Below are positions 16,834 to 27,416 of a stretch of DNA of 64,000 bases, piece after piece. How positions within the stretch are numbered: the first letter of the stretch is position 1; each line of letters opens with the position of its first letter. This DNA comes from Peribacillus frigoritolerans. GTDB taxonomy: Bacteria; Bacillota; Bacilli; Bacillales; DSM-1321. The stretch covers positions 336,084 through 400,083 of the forward strand of contig NZ_JAUUTW010000001.1 of the NCBI RefSeq assembly GCF_030676415.1, given 5' to 3'. Below the pieces are notes generated by a model that saw only the letters and a program-made list of their open reading frames with translations, did not search any database and was not told the origin of the DNA. Position numbers and translations under genes: made by a program.

Positions 16834-18069
16834 ATGAAGAATAAAAAAATATATATGGGCCTGCTTTTCATCGCAATCCTCGTTTTTTCAGTAGTGTTCA
16901 TTCAGTTGAATTTGGATGTGAATTCCAGAGCGGAAAAAGGGAAAGACGCCGATGCGGATAGCCATGAGAAAGTAGAAAAATTGCTAAAAAAAATGACGCT
17001 TGAAGAAAAAATCGGACAGCTTATGATGGTCGGTTTCAAGGGAACTGAAAAGAGCAGTGAAATTACGGAGCTTATCGAACAAAAACATATAGGAGGCGTC
17101 ATTTATTTTGACCGCAATATGAAATCACCTAAACAAGTGGCTAGATTATCCAATTCGCTACAGCAAACGGCCGATCAAAGTACACATTCGCTTCCGTTGA
17201 TGGTGGCCATCGATCAGGAAGGCGGGGACATCATCAGGATGAAGGAAAGGGTATCGCCCCTCCCTGCGCAACAGGATCTTGGAAAAAATGCCTCTACTGA
17301 AGACATGTACAAGGTGGCCAAATTGAATGGGACAGAACTGGGCTCCATGGGGATTAACATTAATTTCGCCCCTGTACTTGATCTATCGAAAACGGATAAG
17401 CGGTCATTGGGGCAAGATCCGGAAAAGGTCTATCAATACGGAAAGAAAGCCATTGAAGGCTTGAACGATGTATCGATAACTGGTGCATTGAAGCACTTTC
17501 CTGGAAACGGACGCAGCGAAATCGATCCGCATGTCGAAACATCTTCCGTGGAGGCAAACCAACTTGATCTGGAAAATTCGGATATTTATCCTTTCAAGCA
17601 AATCATAAGTGAAATGGATAACCAAAAGTTTTTCGTGATGGTGACCCACATTAAATATCCAGCCTATGATAAAGAAAAACCTGCAAGCCTTTCTAAAGTC
17701 ATCATAGAAGACCTGCTTCGGGGGAAACTTAAATATGAAGGACTTGTCGTTACCGACGATTTGGAAATGGGTGCTGTGAACAAGTATTTCTCCTATGAAG
17801 AGATGGGGAAGCAGGCAATCCTTGCAGGAGCTGATATATTACTTGTCTGTCATGAATATTCCCATGAGCTTGAGGTATATAACGGATTACTGCGAGCAGT
17901 AAAAGCAGGGGAAGTTCCAATGGATAGAATTAACGAGTCAGTGAAAAGAGTGCTGACATATAAACTTTACAATATGAAGCACACGAAAGCTGACCCGGAT
18001 CAAGCTGAAAAAGTAGTGAAAAACCCTGAAAGCATAAAGTATATCGAAAGCCTGAGCGAGGATAAATAA
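16834..18069 (+). CDS. nagZ: Beta-N-acetylhexosaminidase, GH3 family (NagZ-like)
   Basis: 411 residues with an N-terminal membrane anchor/signal (residues 5-25), then a GH3 TIM barrel: MTLEEKIGQLMMVGFKG, PLMVAIDQEGGDIIRM, GININFAPVLDL, KHFPGNGRSEIDPH and the nucleophile Asp in LVVTDDLEMGAV. The KHFPGxG...D-x-H loop supplies the Asp-His acid/base of NagZ enzymes. Here the His often found after PG is Asn and the Ser between Asp and His is Pro, but the Asp-His pair is kept. It would remove GlcNAc from muropeptides outside the membrane during wall recycling. The start is behind GAAGGTCAAAGC; the frame is open 28 codons further. Confidence 0.88.
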   Translation: MKNKKIYMGLLFIAILVFSVVFIQLNLDVNSRAEKGKDADADSHEKVEKLLKKMTLEEKIGQLMMVGFKGTEKSSEITELIEQKHIGGVIYFDRNMKSPKQVARLSNSLQQTADQSTHSLPLMVAIDQEGGDIIRMKERVSPLPAQQDLGKNASTEDMYKVAKLNGTELGSMGININFAPVLDLSKTDKRSLGQDPEKVYQYGKKAIEGLNDVSITGALKHFPGNGRSEIDPHVETSSVEANQLDLENSDIYPFKQIISEMDNQKFFVMVTHIKYPAYDKEKPASLSKVIIEDLLRGKLKYEGLVVTDDLEMGAVNKYFSYEEMGKQAILAGADILLVCHEYSHELEVYNGLLRAVKAGEVPMDRINESVKRVLTYKLYNMKHTKADPDQAEKVVKNPESIKYIESLSEDK

Positions 18070-18161
18070 AAACGAAACCGCCATCTCAAAAGGGATGCTT
18101 TTGTTTAAATCAGCTGATAGAGGGAATACTATCTATGACTAACTTGAAGGAGGAAACTAAC

Positions 18162-18350
18162 ATGCCATCAAACAAAATGCTTGGAACCGTCCTGATAGGA
18201 GCTGCCGCATTTTTAATGCGCAATAAGAAGACCCGTGAAAAAACAATGAGTCAAATAAGATCCCTAGCCACTCCAGAAACCATTGATAAGGTTAAGAGCC
18301 AATTCCAATCAATAACCAAAACAAAATCAAGTAACCCAACCGTACGTTAA
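18162..18350 (+). CDS. Small basic hypothetical protein
   Basis: 62 residues starting MPSNKMLGTVLIGAAAFLMRN behind GAAGGAGGAAACTAA. One short hydrophobic helix (residues 7-18) is followed by a lysine-rich amphipathic tail ending TKSSNPTVR. The pattern is loosely like YtxH-type stress proteins but too short to assign. Upstream in-frame codons lack an RBS. Confidence 0.5.
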   Translation: MPSNKMLGTVLIGAAAFLMRNKKTREKTMSQIRSLATPETIDKVKSQFQSITKTKSSNPTVR

Positions 18351-18432
18351 GGTGAAATAACCCCATTAATTTATTAGACAAATTAGAGAAGAACCAGTTT
18401 ATCTTCAATTTTTTTTCAAAAAAGTCCCCGCT

Positions 18433-18548
18433 GATTGAAGAAATCCGCTCCCTTTCCGCCGACTGTCTGCCAAGCCTCCTCGACGCAAGCGTCTGTGGGG
18501 TCTCGTCTAGCCAGTTATTCAGCAGGAGTGTCGCAAATTTCTTCAATC
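18433..18548. repeat. MITE-like interspersed repeat with 12-bp terminal inverted repeats
   Basis: The 116-base element starts GATTGAAGAAAT and ends ATTTCTTCAATC, a perfect 12-base inverted repeat. It contains GC-rich palindromic arms (for example CGACGCAAGCGTCTG) and the phrase CTCCTGC/GCAGGAG found in Bacillus intergenic repeats. A shorter relative lies at 61273-61337. No reading frame fits. The rest of the 480-base gene gap holds a terminator-like hairpin at 18639 and the one at 18750. Confidence 0.65.
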
Positions 18549-18638
18549 TAGAGAGAGTTCCATTCGTATAATCAACAGATAATCAAGTTTTCTTTTAAAA
18601 TCATGGTTCGGGGTGCGAGCATTCCGAAATCAAATTGA

Positions 18639-18671
18639 CCCCATTAAATTTTTCTTAATGGGGCTTTTTTA
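18639..18671 (+). terminator. Rho-independent terminator-like hairpin
   Basis: CCCCATTAA pairs with TTAATGGGG, followed by CTTTTTT. No gene ends nearby on the plus strand except the 62-residue protein 290 bases upstream; the repeat element may have been inserted between gene and terminator. Confidence 0.6.
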
Positions 18672-18749
18672 TTGCTTAATATTCTCTTAGTAAACAACTA
18701 AAACGATTTAAAATCACCGTGAAATCTTCAAGCCGGTGAAAGGAAAAAT

Positions 18750-18808
18750 GAAAAGCACTCGTTTCTTTTGAAGACCGTGGACAGGTTTTCAAAAGTACAA
18801 GTGCTTTC
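18750..18808 (-). terminator. Long hairpin after the SET gene
   Basis: GAAAAGCACT..CTTTTGAA..ACC pairs with GG..TTCAAAAG..AGTGCTTTC, an interrupted stem of about 25 bases directly downstream of the minus-strand SET-domain gene. Confidence 0.6.
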
Positions 18809-18830
18809 ATGAATGATCAATGATCCATGA

Positions 18831-19232
18831 TCATTCAGCTTCATCTTCACCGTCATCTTCTTTATTGAACCAAAGCGGATCCTCATTATCGACTTCACCA
18901 TTATAATTAATCAGGATTTCTTCTCCTGCTTTTATGTCGGTGTAAGCAAAGAAATCAAACGTATGATTCTTGAAGTTTATGTCATACGTAGCGTTTGGTG
19001 TATAAGAATGATTAAAAAGCATGCCATAACCTAAAAGCATGGCAGTATGGTTAATACCATATTCAAACGCATAATCAGCCAGCAATGTCTTCTCTATGAA
19101 AACATGCTCCTCGTTTGGATATGCAATGACAGGTGCCTCATGCAAAAGCTCACCTTTTTTAATATCTCGTGTTGCGAATACGCCTCTATTGAACTCACCA
19201 TCACTGAGTGTGGAAGTTTTAACTTCAATCAT
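18831..19232 (-). CDS. SET domain protein (putative lysine methyltransferase)
   Basis: 133 residues that are almost entirely a SET domain: GRGVFATRDIKKGELLHEAP-like opening (here NRGVFATRDIKKGELLHEAP), a central insert, then the SAM and active-site core GMLFNHSYTPNAT and the C-terminal KAGEEILINYNGE with catalytic-region Tyr. An acidic tail follows. SET proteins transfer methyl groups from SAM to lysine, and some Bacillus members have unknown targets. The start is ATG at 19232 behind AGTAGGTGACGAAC; a GTG three codons earlier is possible. It is flanked by terminators, so it is monocistronic. Confidence 0.85.
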   Translation of the reverse strand: MIEVKTSTLSDGEFNRGVFATRDIKKGELLHEAPVIAYPNEEHVFIEKTLLADYAFEYGINHTAMLLGYGMLFNHSYTPNATYDINFKNHTFDFFAYTDIKAGEEILINYNGEVDNEDPLWFNKEDDGEDEAE

Positions 19233-19473
19233 GTTCGTCACCTACTTGTTCTATTCAATATAGTCCAGATCATCTAAGCTTGACAGTTAATAAGGAGAAA
19301 AGCAACTATTTTACGGAATTAATCATTTTTAGCAAACGACAAGATTGTTTTTATTGACGCTCTACCTGTACCGTAGGACGGAATTCTTCACATGAAGGCC
19401 GAAAAAAGGTAACGAACGGCTGAAATAATCGGGATAGCCCCGTTTGTTTATCCATTACAATATATAAGAAAAA

Positions 19474-19506
19474 ACACCTCCGCTAGAAGTGAAGCTAGGG
19501 AGGTGT
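19474..19506 (-). terminator. Terminator of the M4 protease gene
   Basis: ACACCTCCGCTAG pairs with CTAGGGAGGTGT, with an A run on the left (T run on the minus strand), 20 bases after the protease stop. Confidence 0.72.
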
Positions 19507-19526
19507 CTGTCATATAGGCAAATCTC

Positions 19527-21179
<1,653 letters not shown>

Positions 21180-21345
21180 TCATTTTTACATCGTTTCATA
21201 TTATTATCAAATAGAGAAAACTCGCAAAAAATATGACATTTTAAGGAATAAAATGGAGAATAATGGATTTTATTAGAAATATTCTTTGAATAATATTCTT
21301 TTAGTAATATTTGGAATGTATTTAAATTGAACCAAATGAATAAAA

Positions 21346-21412
21346 GTGCAAAAAAGCATGGCGTAATGTGCAAAAAAACGTGGCGTAATGTGCAAAAAAA
21401 ATCGTCTATTGA
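21346..21412. repeat. 22-bp tandem repeat, three copies
   Basis: GTGCAAAAAA recurs at 21346, 21368 and 21390, exactly 22 bases apart, with GTGGCGTAAT between copies. It lies in the gap between the protease and the lysine permease and does not form a hairpin or a plausible protein. Confidence 0.6.
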
Positions 21413-21595
21413 AGGCGTTTTTGTTGATAATTTGTTGAAAATTGCGTTTTGTAAATCTGGCATGAAAATTGCATATATTCAGAAAAGGGATTCGGATTGT
21501 AAATTGGATCTATTTGAAAGTCTATGAAATAGGAAAATTTATTAAATGGATTTCCCCATATATGAAAGTGCTTATATAGAAAGGGATGAAAATTT

Positions 21596-23077
21596 ATGAT
21601 ACCAAAACAAGAAAATGACATCTTGCATCCTCCACAGCAAGAAGAACAAGAATTAAAGCGCGGTTTAAAATCCCGTCATTTAACGATGATTTCCATTGGC
21701 GGGGCTATTGGCACCGGGCTGTTCCTTAGCAGCGGGGCAGCCATTCATACAGCTGGGCCAGGCGGCGCATTACTTGCATATGCTTTAGTTGGGGCAATGG
21801 TGTACTTTGTGATGACGAGCTTAGGTGAATTGGCAGCCTTTATGCCGACAAGCGGCTCTTTCAGTACCTATGGATCGAAATTCGTCGATCCGGCATTTGG
21901 CTTTGCCTTGGGGTGGACGTATTGGTTCAATTGGTCGATGACGATAGCGGCAGAGTTGGCAGCCTCGACAATGATCATGAAATTCTGGTTTCCGAATAGT
22001 CCATCATTGTTATGGAGTTCATCATTCTTGGTGCTCATTTTCCTATTGAACTATTTATCCGTTAAAGGATATGGTGAAGGGGAATACTGGTTTTCCTTCA
22101 TAAAAGTAACAGCCATCGTTATTTTTATAATCGTCGGGCTGCTAATGATTGTCGGCATTATGGGCGGCGAAGCAGTAGGTTTTAAAAACTTCACCGTCGA
22201 TGACGCTCCTTTCCCGGGTGGGTTCATGGGTGTCTTCATCGTGTTCATAGCGGCTGGCTTTTCTTTTCAAGGTACTGAAATTGTCGGCGTTGCTGCCGGG
22301 GAAAGTGAAGATCCTGCGCGGAATATACCGAAGGCCATTAAAAGTGTCTTCTGGAGAATCTTGCTCTTTTACGTATTGGCAATCTTTGTAATTGGACTGC
22401 TTATCCCTTATACGAACTCAAGTTTACAAGGTGATAACGTCATGGTAAGCCCTTTCACGCTCATTTTTGAAAAGGCAGGAGTGGCCTTTGCCGCTTCGCT
22501 TATGAATGCCGTCATTTTAACAGCAGTATTATCAGCAGGTAACTCCAGTCTATATGCATCTACGCGTATGTTATATTCAATGGCAAAAGATGGACAAGCA
22601 CCTCGTATTTTTGCAAAACTAAATAAACGCGGAGTACCGGTTGCAGGTATGGTTTTAACATGTTCCATCGGCATGCTAGCCTTTTTAGCCTCCATATTCG
22701 GTGATGGTAAAGTGTATATTTGGTTAATGAATGCCATTGGAATTACAGGATTTATCTTTTGGCTGGGCATTTCCATCAGCCATTACCGTTTCCGGAAAGC
22801 ATTCATCGCTCAAGGCCATTCATTGGAGAAGCTGCCATATAAGGCATTATGGTTCCCGATAGGTCCGATCTTTGCCATATTAATTGGCATGATCGTCATC
22901 CTGTCCCAAAATATCCAAGCCTTTTTCTCAGACCAAGTCGATTGGGGCAGTGTAATAGCTGCATACCTGGGAATCCCGCTTTTCCTTGGTCTATGGTTCG
23001 GCTATAAACTGGTAAGAAAGACTAAATTCGTTAAACTTGATGAAGTCGAATTTGACTTTGACAAAAAATATGAATGA
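21596..23077 (+). CDS. lysP: Lysine-specific amino acid permease (LysP-like)
   Basis: 493 residues with about 12 membrane helices. The sequence follows E. coli LysP closely: LKSRHLTMISIGGAIGTGLF at the start, TSLGELAAFMPTSGSF, GEGEYWFSFIKV, GFSFQGTEIVGVAAGESEDP, NAVILTAVLSAGNS and FLGLWFGYKLVRKTKFV. It is a cytoplasmic-membrane, proton-driven importer of the APC superfamily; lysine is the likely substrate by resemblance. Its leader (21413-21595) shows no lysine riboswitch. Start behind AAAGGGATGAAAATTT. Two terminator hairpins follow. Confidence 0.85.
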   Translation: MIPKQENDILHPPQQEEQELKRGLKSRHLTMISIGGAIGTGLFLSSGAAIHTAGPGGALLAYALVGAMVYFVMTSLGELAAFMPTSGSFSTYGSKFVDPAFGFALGWTYWFNWSMTIAAELAASTMIMKFWFPNSPSLLWSSSFLVLIFLLNYLSVKGYGEGEYWFSFIKVTAIVIFIIVGLLMIVGIMGGEAVGFKNFTVDDAPFPGGFMGVFIVFIAAGFSFQGTEIVGVAAGESEDPARNIPKAIKSVFWRILLFYVLAIFVIGLLIPYTNSSLQGDNVMVSPFTLIFEKAGVAFAASLMNAVILTAVLSAGNSSLYASTRMLYSMAKDGQAPRIFAKLNKRGVPVAGMVLTCSIGMLAFLASIFGDGKVYIWLMNAIGITGFIFWLGISISHYRFRKAFIAQGHSLEKLPYKALWFPIGPIFAILIGMIVILSQNIQAFFSDQVDWGSVIAAYLGIPLFLGLWFGYKLVRKTKFVKLDEVEFDFDKKYE

Positions 23078-23096
23078 GCAAGCTTAAAGTAAAATC

Positions 23097-23131
23097 AGCC
23101 GGACAATGTAGTTTTACATTGTCCGGCTTTT
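23097..23131 (+). terminator. Strong rho-independent terminator
   Basis: AGCCGGACAATGTA pairs perfectly with TACATTGTCCGGCT, followed by TTTCC; ends lysP. Confidence 0.85.
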
Positions 23132-23155
23132 CCTTGTTTTCTATAGGCTCATTAT

Positions 23156-23190
23156 CAAAAGCTAGGAAGTTGATTCCTAGCTTTTGATTT
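23156..23190 (+). terminator. Second terminator-like hairpin
   Basis: CAAAAGCTAGGAA pairs with TTCCTAGCTTTTG, followed by ATTTTTATT, 25 bases after the first hairpin. Confidence 0.6.
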
Positions 23191-23320
23191 TTATTAAATG
23201 GAAATTTATACAAATATTATGGGGGGTGTTATATGATAATCGTAAACTCTGCTAAATTGCATGTACAGAACGACGGGAAAGCTTTTAATATTTCCAATGG
23301 AAAGGGAAGGTGCACGGCTG

Positions 23321-24421
23321 ATGACCTTATTGACTCATTTAAAAGTATTGGACTTTTCAACGTTACTGCCAGGGCCATTTGCCACTTTGATGCTAGCGGA
23401 TTTAGGAGCGGACGTTTTGAAGGTAGAGAGGCCGGGAGCAAAGGATTCATGGGGTGTGAACCAATATCTTAACAGATCGAAGAAGTCGGTCACACTCGAT
23501 TTAAAACAATCTGAGTCCATCGAATCCGTAAAAAACCTAGTGAAGGAGTACGATATCGTCATTGAACAATTCCGTCCAGGTGTCATGGAACGCCTAGGGT
23601 TGGGGTATGAGGCATTAAAATGGATCAATCCGAAGTTGATTTACTGTTCCATCACGGGCTTCGGTCAAACCGGTCCCTATAAAGACCGACCGGGACATGA
23701 TATCAATTATATTTCGATTGCAGGCTTATCAGGCTATTCCGGTACGAAGAAGGGCGGCCCGGCAAAAAACGGAACCCAAATAGCAGATCTTGCGGGAGGC
23801 TCACTGCATGCTGTTATCGGTATATTATCTGCAGTCATTCACAGGGAAAGAACGGGAGAAGGCCAAGCCATCGACATCAGCATGACCGACTGCAGTTTTG
23901 CCTTGAATGCCATATCCGCACCTCTGAATTTACAAGGGGGCCTCGAGCTTGAACCAGAGAAACTGATGTTGAACGGAGGGTCCTTTTATGACTTTTACGA
24001 AACGAAAGATGGACGCTATTTTTCGGTAGGAAGCCTTGAGCCCCCTTTTCGAAAAGCATTATGTGAAGCGATCGGTGCACCCGAATTATATGAACTGAGC
24101 ATGAAAAGCGATGAAGAAAGCGGAATCAGGTTTAAAACGGCCATCCAACTGGCTTTCATTGAAAGAGATTTTCATGAATGGCAGGAAATATTCGCTGATT
24201 TCGAGGCCTGCGCAGAACCAGTGCTAACCTTCACTGAAGCGGCCGAACACCCCCAATTGAAGGAAAGGGGAATGATCGTCGAGGTACCTGATGGAAAAGG
24301 AAATGCCCAGAAGCAAATCGCCTGCCCGATCAAAACATCGGTTTTCACCCCTGAATATAAACATGCAGGTTTGAGGCCAGGACAAAATAACGCAGAAATT
24401 CTTCGCACCCCCAATCGCTAA
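23321..24421 (+). CDS. Family III CoA transferase (CaiB/BaiF)
   Basis: 366 residues of the CaiB/BaiF fold: LKVLDFSTLLPGPFATLMLADLGADVLKVE at the start, YLNRSKKSVTLDLK, QFRPGVMERLGLGYE, YCSITGFGQTGPYKDRPGHDINY with the conserved catalytic Asp in the GHDxNY motif, and TPEYKHAGLRPGQNN at the end. It moves CoA between carboxylic acids; the acid cannot be named. The frame opens 20 codons earlier, but MTLLTHLKVLDFS behind GGGAAGGTGCACGGCTG matches the family start. It is a single gene. The 100 bases before it carry another start-like site (GGGGGGTGTTAT) in a different frame, which I do not trust. Confidence 0.88.
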   Translation: MTLLTHLKVLDFSTLLPGPFATLMLADLGADVLKVERPGAKDSWGVNQYLNRSKKSVTLDLKQSESIESVKNLVKEYDIVIEQFRPGVMERLGLGYEALKWINPKLIYCSITGFGQTGPYKDRPGHDINYISIAGLSGYSGTKKGGPAKNGTQIADLAGGSLHAVIGILSAVIHRERTGEGQAIDISMTDCSFALNAISAPLNLQGGLELEPEKLMLNGGSFYDFYETKDGRYFSVGSLEPPFRKALCEAIGAPELYELSMKSDEESGIRFKTAIQLAFIERDFHEWQEIFADFEACAEPVLTFTEAAEHPQLKERGMIVEVPDGKGNAQKQIACPIKTSVFTPEYKHAGLRPGQNNAEILRTPNR

Positions 24422-24482
24422 ATAAAGATGTAAAGGCTATCACTTTTCCGAATTTTTTTGGAAGGAGGTAGCCTGTTTTTTT

Positions 24483-24550
24483 GAAGGCCGGAAAAAGCAG
24501 GATGAAGGACGAAATAATTGGTGGAAGGTCGAATAAAGTTGGAAATAACC
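24483..24550. repeat. Short tandem repeat, three to four copies of about 21 bp
   Basis: GAAGGCCGGAAAAAG, GAAGGACGAAATAATT and GAAGGTCGAATAAAG start at 24483, 24504 and 24524, with a degenerate fourth copy near 24543. It is intergenic, with no protein. Two similar units occur at 19394 and 19415. The rest of 24422-24705 has a weak hairpin near 24425-24475. Confidence 0.5.
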
Positions 24551-24705
24551 CAAATTAAGCAGAAGGAGAATAAATTATCCTCTTATCACTTGTGGAAAGC
24601 AACATATTACTACTGTGAAAATTTACTAGTTATAACTAGTGTGGGCAGGGTATCAGAGTAGCATCCTTGTAAGAAAATTGCTCTGGTAAGGAGGGTTAGT
24701 TAAAC

Positions 24706-25230
24706 ATGTTTGGTCTCTCTGATATCATTAAATTTCTATTTTCCTTTTTTTTGATCATGCCTATCGTTACGCTGATACATTTGAGCGGGCATATTTTCTT
24801 TGTTACGATCTTTGGGGGATCAGAAAAGAAAATCTTGATCGGTTGTGGTAATAAACTTTTTGCCTTTCGGAACATAGAGGTGAGGAAATATTATTTTTGG
24901 AATGGAACTTGCGAGTTCAAGGGATTGAAACATGATAATCGATTGACGAATACGCTGATATATTTAGGGGGGGCTATCTTCAATTTAGTCAGCATGCTGA
25001 TCATATATAGCTTAGTGTATCAGAATATCCTGGACAGCTCGGTAATCTGGTATCAATTTATCTATTTTTCTTTCTATATTATGTTTTTCTCCTTGTTTCC
25101 GATGTATTTCTCGGACGGATCGCCTAGTGATGGGAAGGCTGCGGAATTGGCCTTAAGGAACAAGCTGGAAGATAGGGTGACGGATGATATATATGTGAAG
25201 AAAATGGATGATGATGATAGCTGCAAGTAA
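24706..25230 (+). CDS. Membrane protein resembling an inactive M50 site-2 protease
   Basis: 174 residues with about four membrane segments. Residues 20-32 read TLIHLSGHIFFV, which lines up with the HExxH zinc motif of S2P/M50 proteases but lacks the catalytic Glu (HLSGH), and a later SDGSPSDGKA resembles the third-ligand NPDG region. So it may be a degenerate family member or an unrelated membrane protein. Start behind AAGGAGGGTTAGTTAAAC. It stands alone, with no obvious partner. Confidence 0.5.
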   Translation: MFGLSDIIKFLFSFFLIMPIVTLIHLSGHIFFVTIFGGSEKKILIGCGNKLFAFRNIEVRKYYFWNGTCEFKGLKHDNRLTNTLIYLGGAIFNLVSMLIIYSLVYQNILDSSVIWYQFIYFSFYIMFFSLFPMYFSDGSPSDGKAAELALRNKLEDRVTDDIYVKKMDDDDSCK

Positions 25231-25343
25231 AAAGGGGACGTGCTGTTGGCCGTTCTTTTTTTGTTTGCTTTCAGCTTAAAGGTTTTATCATAAGGCTAAT
25301 ATATAGCCTTATGATAAATGTTTTTTACACTTTAAATGGCGGT

Positions 25344-25530
25344 CTAAGATTTTATGGACTCAGCTATTTTACTGTTTTGCGATGAACATGAAAGGACCAG
25401 AACAATGACCATGTCAATGGCAACACCTGTTGCAGCGATCCAGGTTATGGAAGCAAGAGAGACTTGTTCGACAATTACACCGCCAATTCCAGCACCGGCA
25501 GCCATAATGATTAATAAAGTCTCCGCAAAA
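25344..25530 (-). pseudogene. C-terminal fragment of an MFS transporter
   Basis: Read on the minus strand, the sequence gives ETLLIIMAAGAGIGGVIVEQ, then VSLASITWIAATGVAIDM and a hydrophobic end before TAG, the look of the last two helices of a drug/sugar efflux MFS protein. The N-terminal 300 or so residues are missing, and the fragment abuts the stop of the YxjG-like gene through a T-rich slip site. No start signal exists, so it is a relic. Confidence 0.55.
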
Positions 25531-25533
25531 AAA

Positions 25534-26637
25534 TCATTCCCATACTTCTTTTGCTACATCAACGACAAATTTCAGCTTTTCCCATTGCTGTTCTTCGGTT
25601 AGCTTGTTGCCGTGATGGGTGGAGGCGAAACCGCATTGAGGGCTTAAGCATAATTGTTCGAGAGGAACGAAGTGGGAGGCTTCTTTAATGCGTGCCTTAA
25701 CAGCTTCCTTGTTTTCGATTTCTCCATTTTTTGAAGTGACGACACCCAGTACGACCCTTGCACCGCCATTTGGAATGTATTCCAATGGTTTGAAACCCCC
25801 TGAGCGTTGATCGTCATATTCCAAGAAGAATCCATCCACTTTTTCTTTTGCCAATAATGTTGGGGCGATACGGGCATAGCTTCCTTCAAACGCCCATGTC
25901 GACTGGTAGTTTCCACGACATAGATGTGTAGTGACGACAAGGTCTTCTGGTTTGCCTTCCAATGCGCCATTAATTACGCGAAGTGCTAGATCAATTAATT
26001 GTTCCCTCGTATATTTTCCATCTTTGAACTGGAAATCTGGAGCTGAAAGTCTGGCAATATATACATCATCCAATTGAAGATAACGCACACCTGCTTCATA
26101 AAATGCTTTCAAAGCATGCTGATAGGCTTTGATGATATCATTTGCATAGTCTTCAATATCAGGGTAGATGTCTTCATTATGAATGCCTGCAGCAAATAAT
26201 TGATTCGGACTGGGAATGGTTTGCTTGGCCAAGGCACGTCCGTTCACGATTTTGTTCAATTCAATGAAATCACGAATGAAGGGATGTTCAGGATTAAATG
26301 AAATCTTCCCGGTATTGCGAACGTTATATCTCTCTGTTTCCACACCATCGAATGTGAGACCTTTTTCAGTCACATATCCCTCGATGCCATTTAAATGCTC
26401 GAGGAAGTCAAAGTGCCACCATGTTCGTCTGAACTCACCGTCCGTAACGACCTCTAATCCAACTTCAATTTGTTTATCGACAATCCGATTGATTTCTTCG
26501 GTTTCAACTTCACGAAGCCGCTCTGCTGAAATGGTACCTTCCTTAAATTGCTTTCTTGCAGTATGTAAACGTTCTGGTCTTAATAAACTTCCGACGTGGT
26601 CGGCCCTGAATGGTGCTTTCGTTAATGTGATTGACAT
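25534..26637 (-). CDS. MetE C-terminal-like methyltransferase (YxjG/YxjH family)
   Basis: 367 residues equal to the zinc-binding C-terminal domain of cobalamin-independent methionine synthase. Visible: RADHVGSLLRPERL, VTDGEFRRTWWHFDF, YLQLDDVYIA, a zinc His-x-Cys in VVTTHLCRGNYQ, a Glu in DGFFLEYD and a final Cys in LCLSPQCGFAS. B. subtilis has two such proteins (YxjG, YxjH), S-box controlled and thought to transfer methyl groups to homocysteine or related thiols. An S-box riboswitch precedes it here, so methionine or SAM shortage should switch it on. Start behind AAAGGAAAGAAGGAATGCAAC. Confidence 0.9.
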   Translation of the reverse strand: MSITLTKAPFRADHVGSLLRPERLHTARKQFKEGTISAERLREVETEEINRIVDKQIEVGLEVVTDGEFRRTWWHFDFLEHLNGIEGYVTEKGLTFDGVETERYNVRNTGKISFNPEHPFIRDFIELNKIVNGRALAKQTIPSPNQLFAAGIHNEDIYPDIEDYANDIIKAYQHALKAFYEAGVRYLQLDDVYIARLSAPDFQFKDGKYTREQLIDLALRVINGALEGKPEDLVVTTHLCRGNYQSTWAFEGSYARIAPTLLAKEKVDGFFLEYDDQRSGGFKPLEYIPNGGARVVLGVVTSKNGEIENKEAVKARIKEASHFVPLEQLCLSPQCGFASTHHGNKLTEEQQWEKLKFVVDVAKEVWE

Positions 26638-26660
26638 GTTGCATTCCTTCTTTCCTTTTA

Positions 26661-26823
26661 AAAATAAAAAACCTCTTCTTAAAAATAAGAAGAGGTGTTG
26701 GCAACAAAGCTATATACTCTTCTTATCTTCAAGTTTTTACACTTCTGGAATTAGCACAGTACATGAATAGTCTGTTGCTGAGGCATCAAAGGGCCAGTCC
26801 CTCCACCTCTCTGGATAAGAGTT
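26661..26823 (-). promoter_or_regulatory. SAM-I (S-box) riboswitch
   Basis: On the minus strand the leader shows the S-box core in order: CTTATCCAGAGAGGTGGAGG, GACTGGCCCTTTGATGCC and TCAGCAAC, then a partner strand ending GTTGCC. It closes with a terminator AACACCTCTTCTT / AAGAAGAGGTTTTTTA (plus 26661-26700). Binding of SAM would favour the terminator and shut off the methyltransferase gene 24 bases below. Confidence 0.92.
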
Positions 26824-26996
26824 GTCTATTAAATTAATTATGACTATACAGGTAGTTTTTACAAAGGTCAAGCATTGAAGGTGGAAGATTCCGAATATAC
26901 CGATTATTGATTCAGGCTGAAATGTTAACGGCATCAGGGAACCCGGCATATGCTATAACCGACGTTTCATATGCATGGCAGGAGGGGAAAGCGAGG

Positions 26997-27416
26997 ATGA
27001 GTCCATTCAATAATGGCATACCGATAACGGTAACTGAAGCTATGATAGAGAGTATCATAAAAATGAAATCATATGGTCAGGATATTAAAGTCGAGATTAC
27101 GCCAAAGCATATCGTCCTTTCCGGAATGATGGAAGTGAAAAAAATGATGTTTAAGAAAAACGTAGCTTTCCGGATTACATTAAGACCGGTTCACGTCGAA
27201 AATAGAACAATTTCATTTGAATTAGTGGAAATGGAACCAATTGACAGGAATTTCATTAACCAAAGGATATTTAACAGACCGCCATTTTTTGAATTTGAAA
27301 ATAGAACGATCAAAATGAATGTTCATGCTTGGAACATTGTGAGAAAAATTCCGGTGGGCACAATTAAATCGTATGAACTCGTCGAAGGTGCATTGAAAAT
27401 GAAACTTTCTTTATGA
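26997..27416 (+). CDS. Hypothetical protein with long beta-strands
   Basis: 139 residues starting MSPFNNGIPITVTEAMIESI behind a strong site (GGAGGGGAAAGCGAGG). The body alternates strands (IKVEITPKHIVLSGMMEVKK, NVAFRITLRPVHVENRTISF) and ends with a helix-turn-strand. This gives a lipid-binding-barrel impression like DUF2993/DUF2140 proteins, which I cannot confirm. No signal or membrane segment. The frame is open 30 codons upstream without an RBS. Confidence 0.55.
   Translation: MSPFNNGIPITVTEAMIESIIKMKSYGQDIKVEITPKHIVLSGMMEVKKMMFKKNVAFRITLRPVHVENRTISFELVEMEPIDRNFINQRIFNRPPFFEFENRTIKMNVHAWNIVRKIPVGTIKSYELVEGALKMKLSL

Noticed and set aside
23233..23472. 79-residue frame with a good RBS before the CoA transferase
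   Set aside because: Most of it overlaps the CoA transferase in another frame, and its composition looks like a shadow; only the RBS speaks for it.
25354..25602. Plus-strand frame of 82 residues
   Set aside because: It is antisense to the MFS fragment and to the end of the YxjG-like gene, with no RBS.
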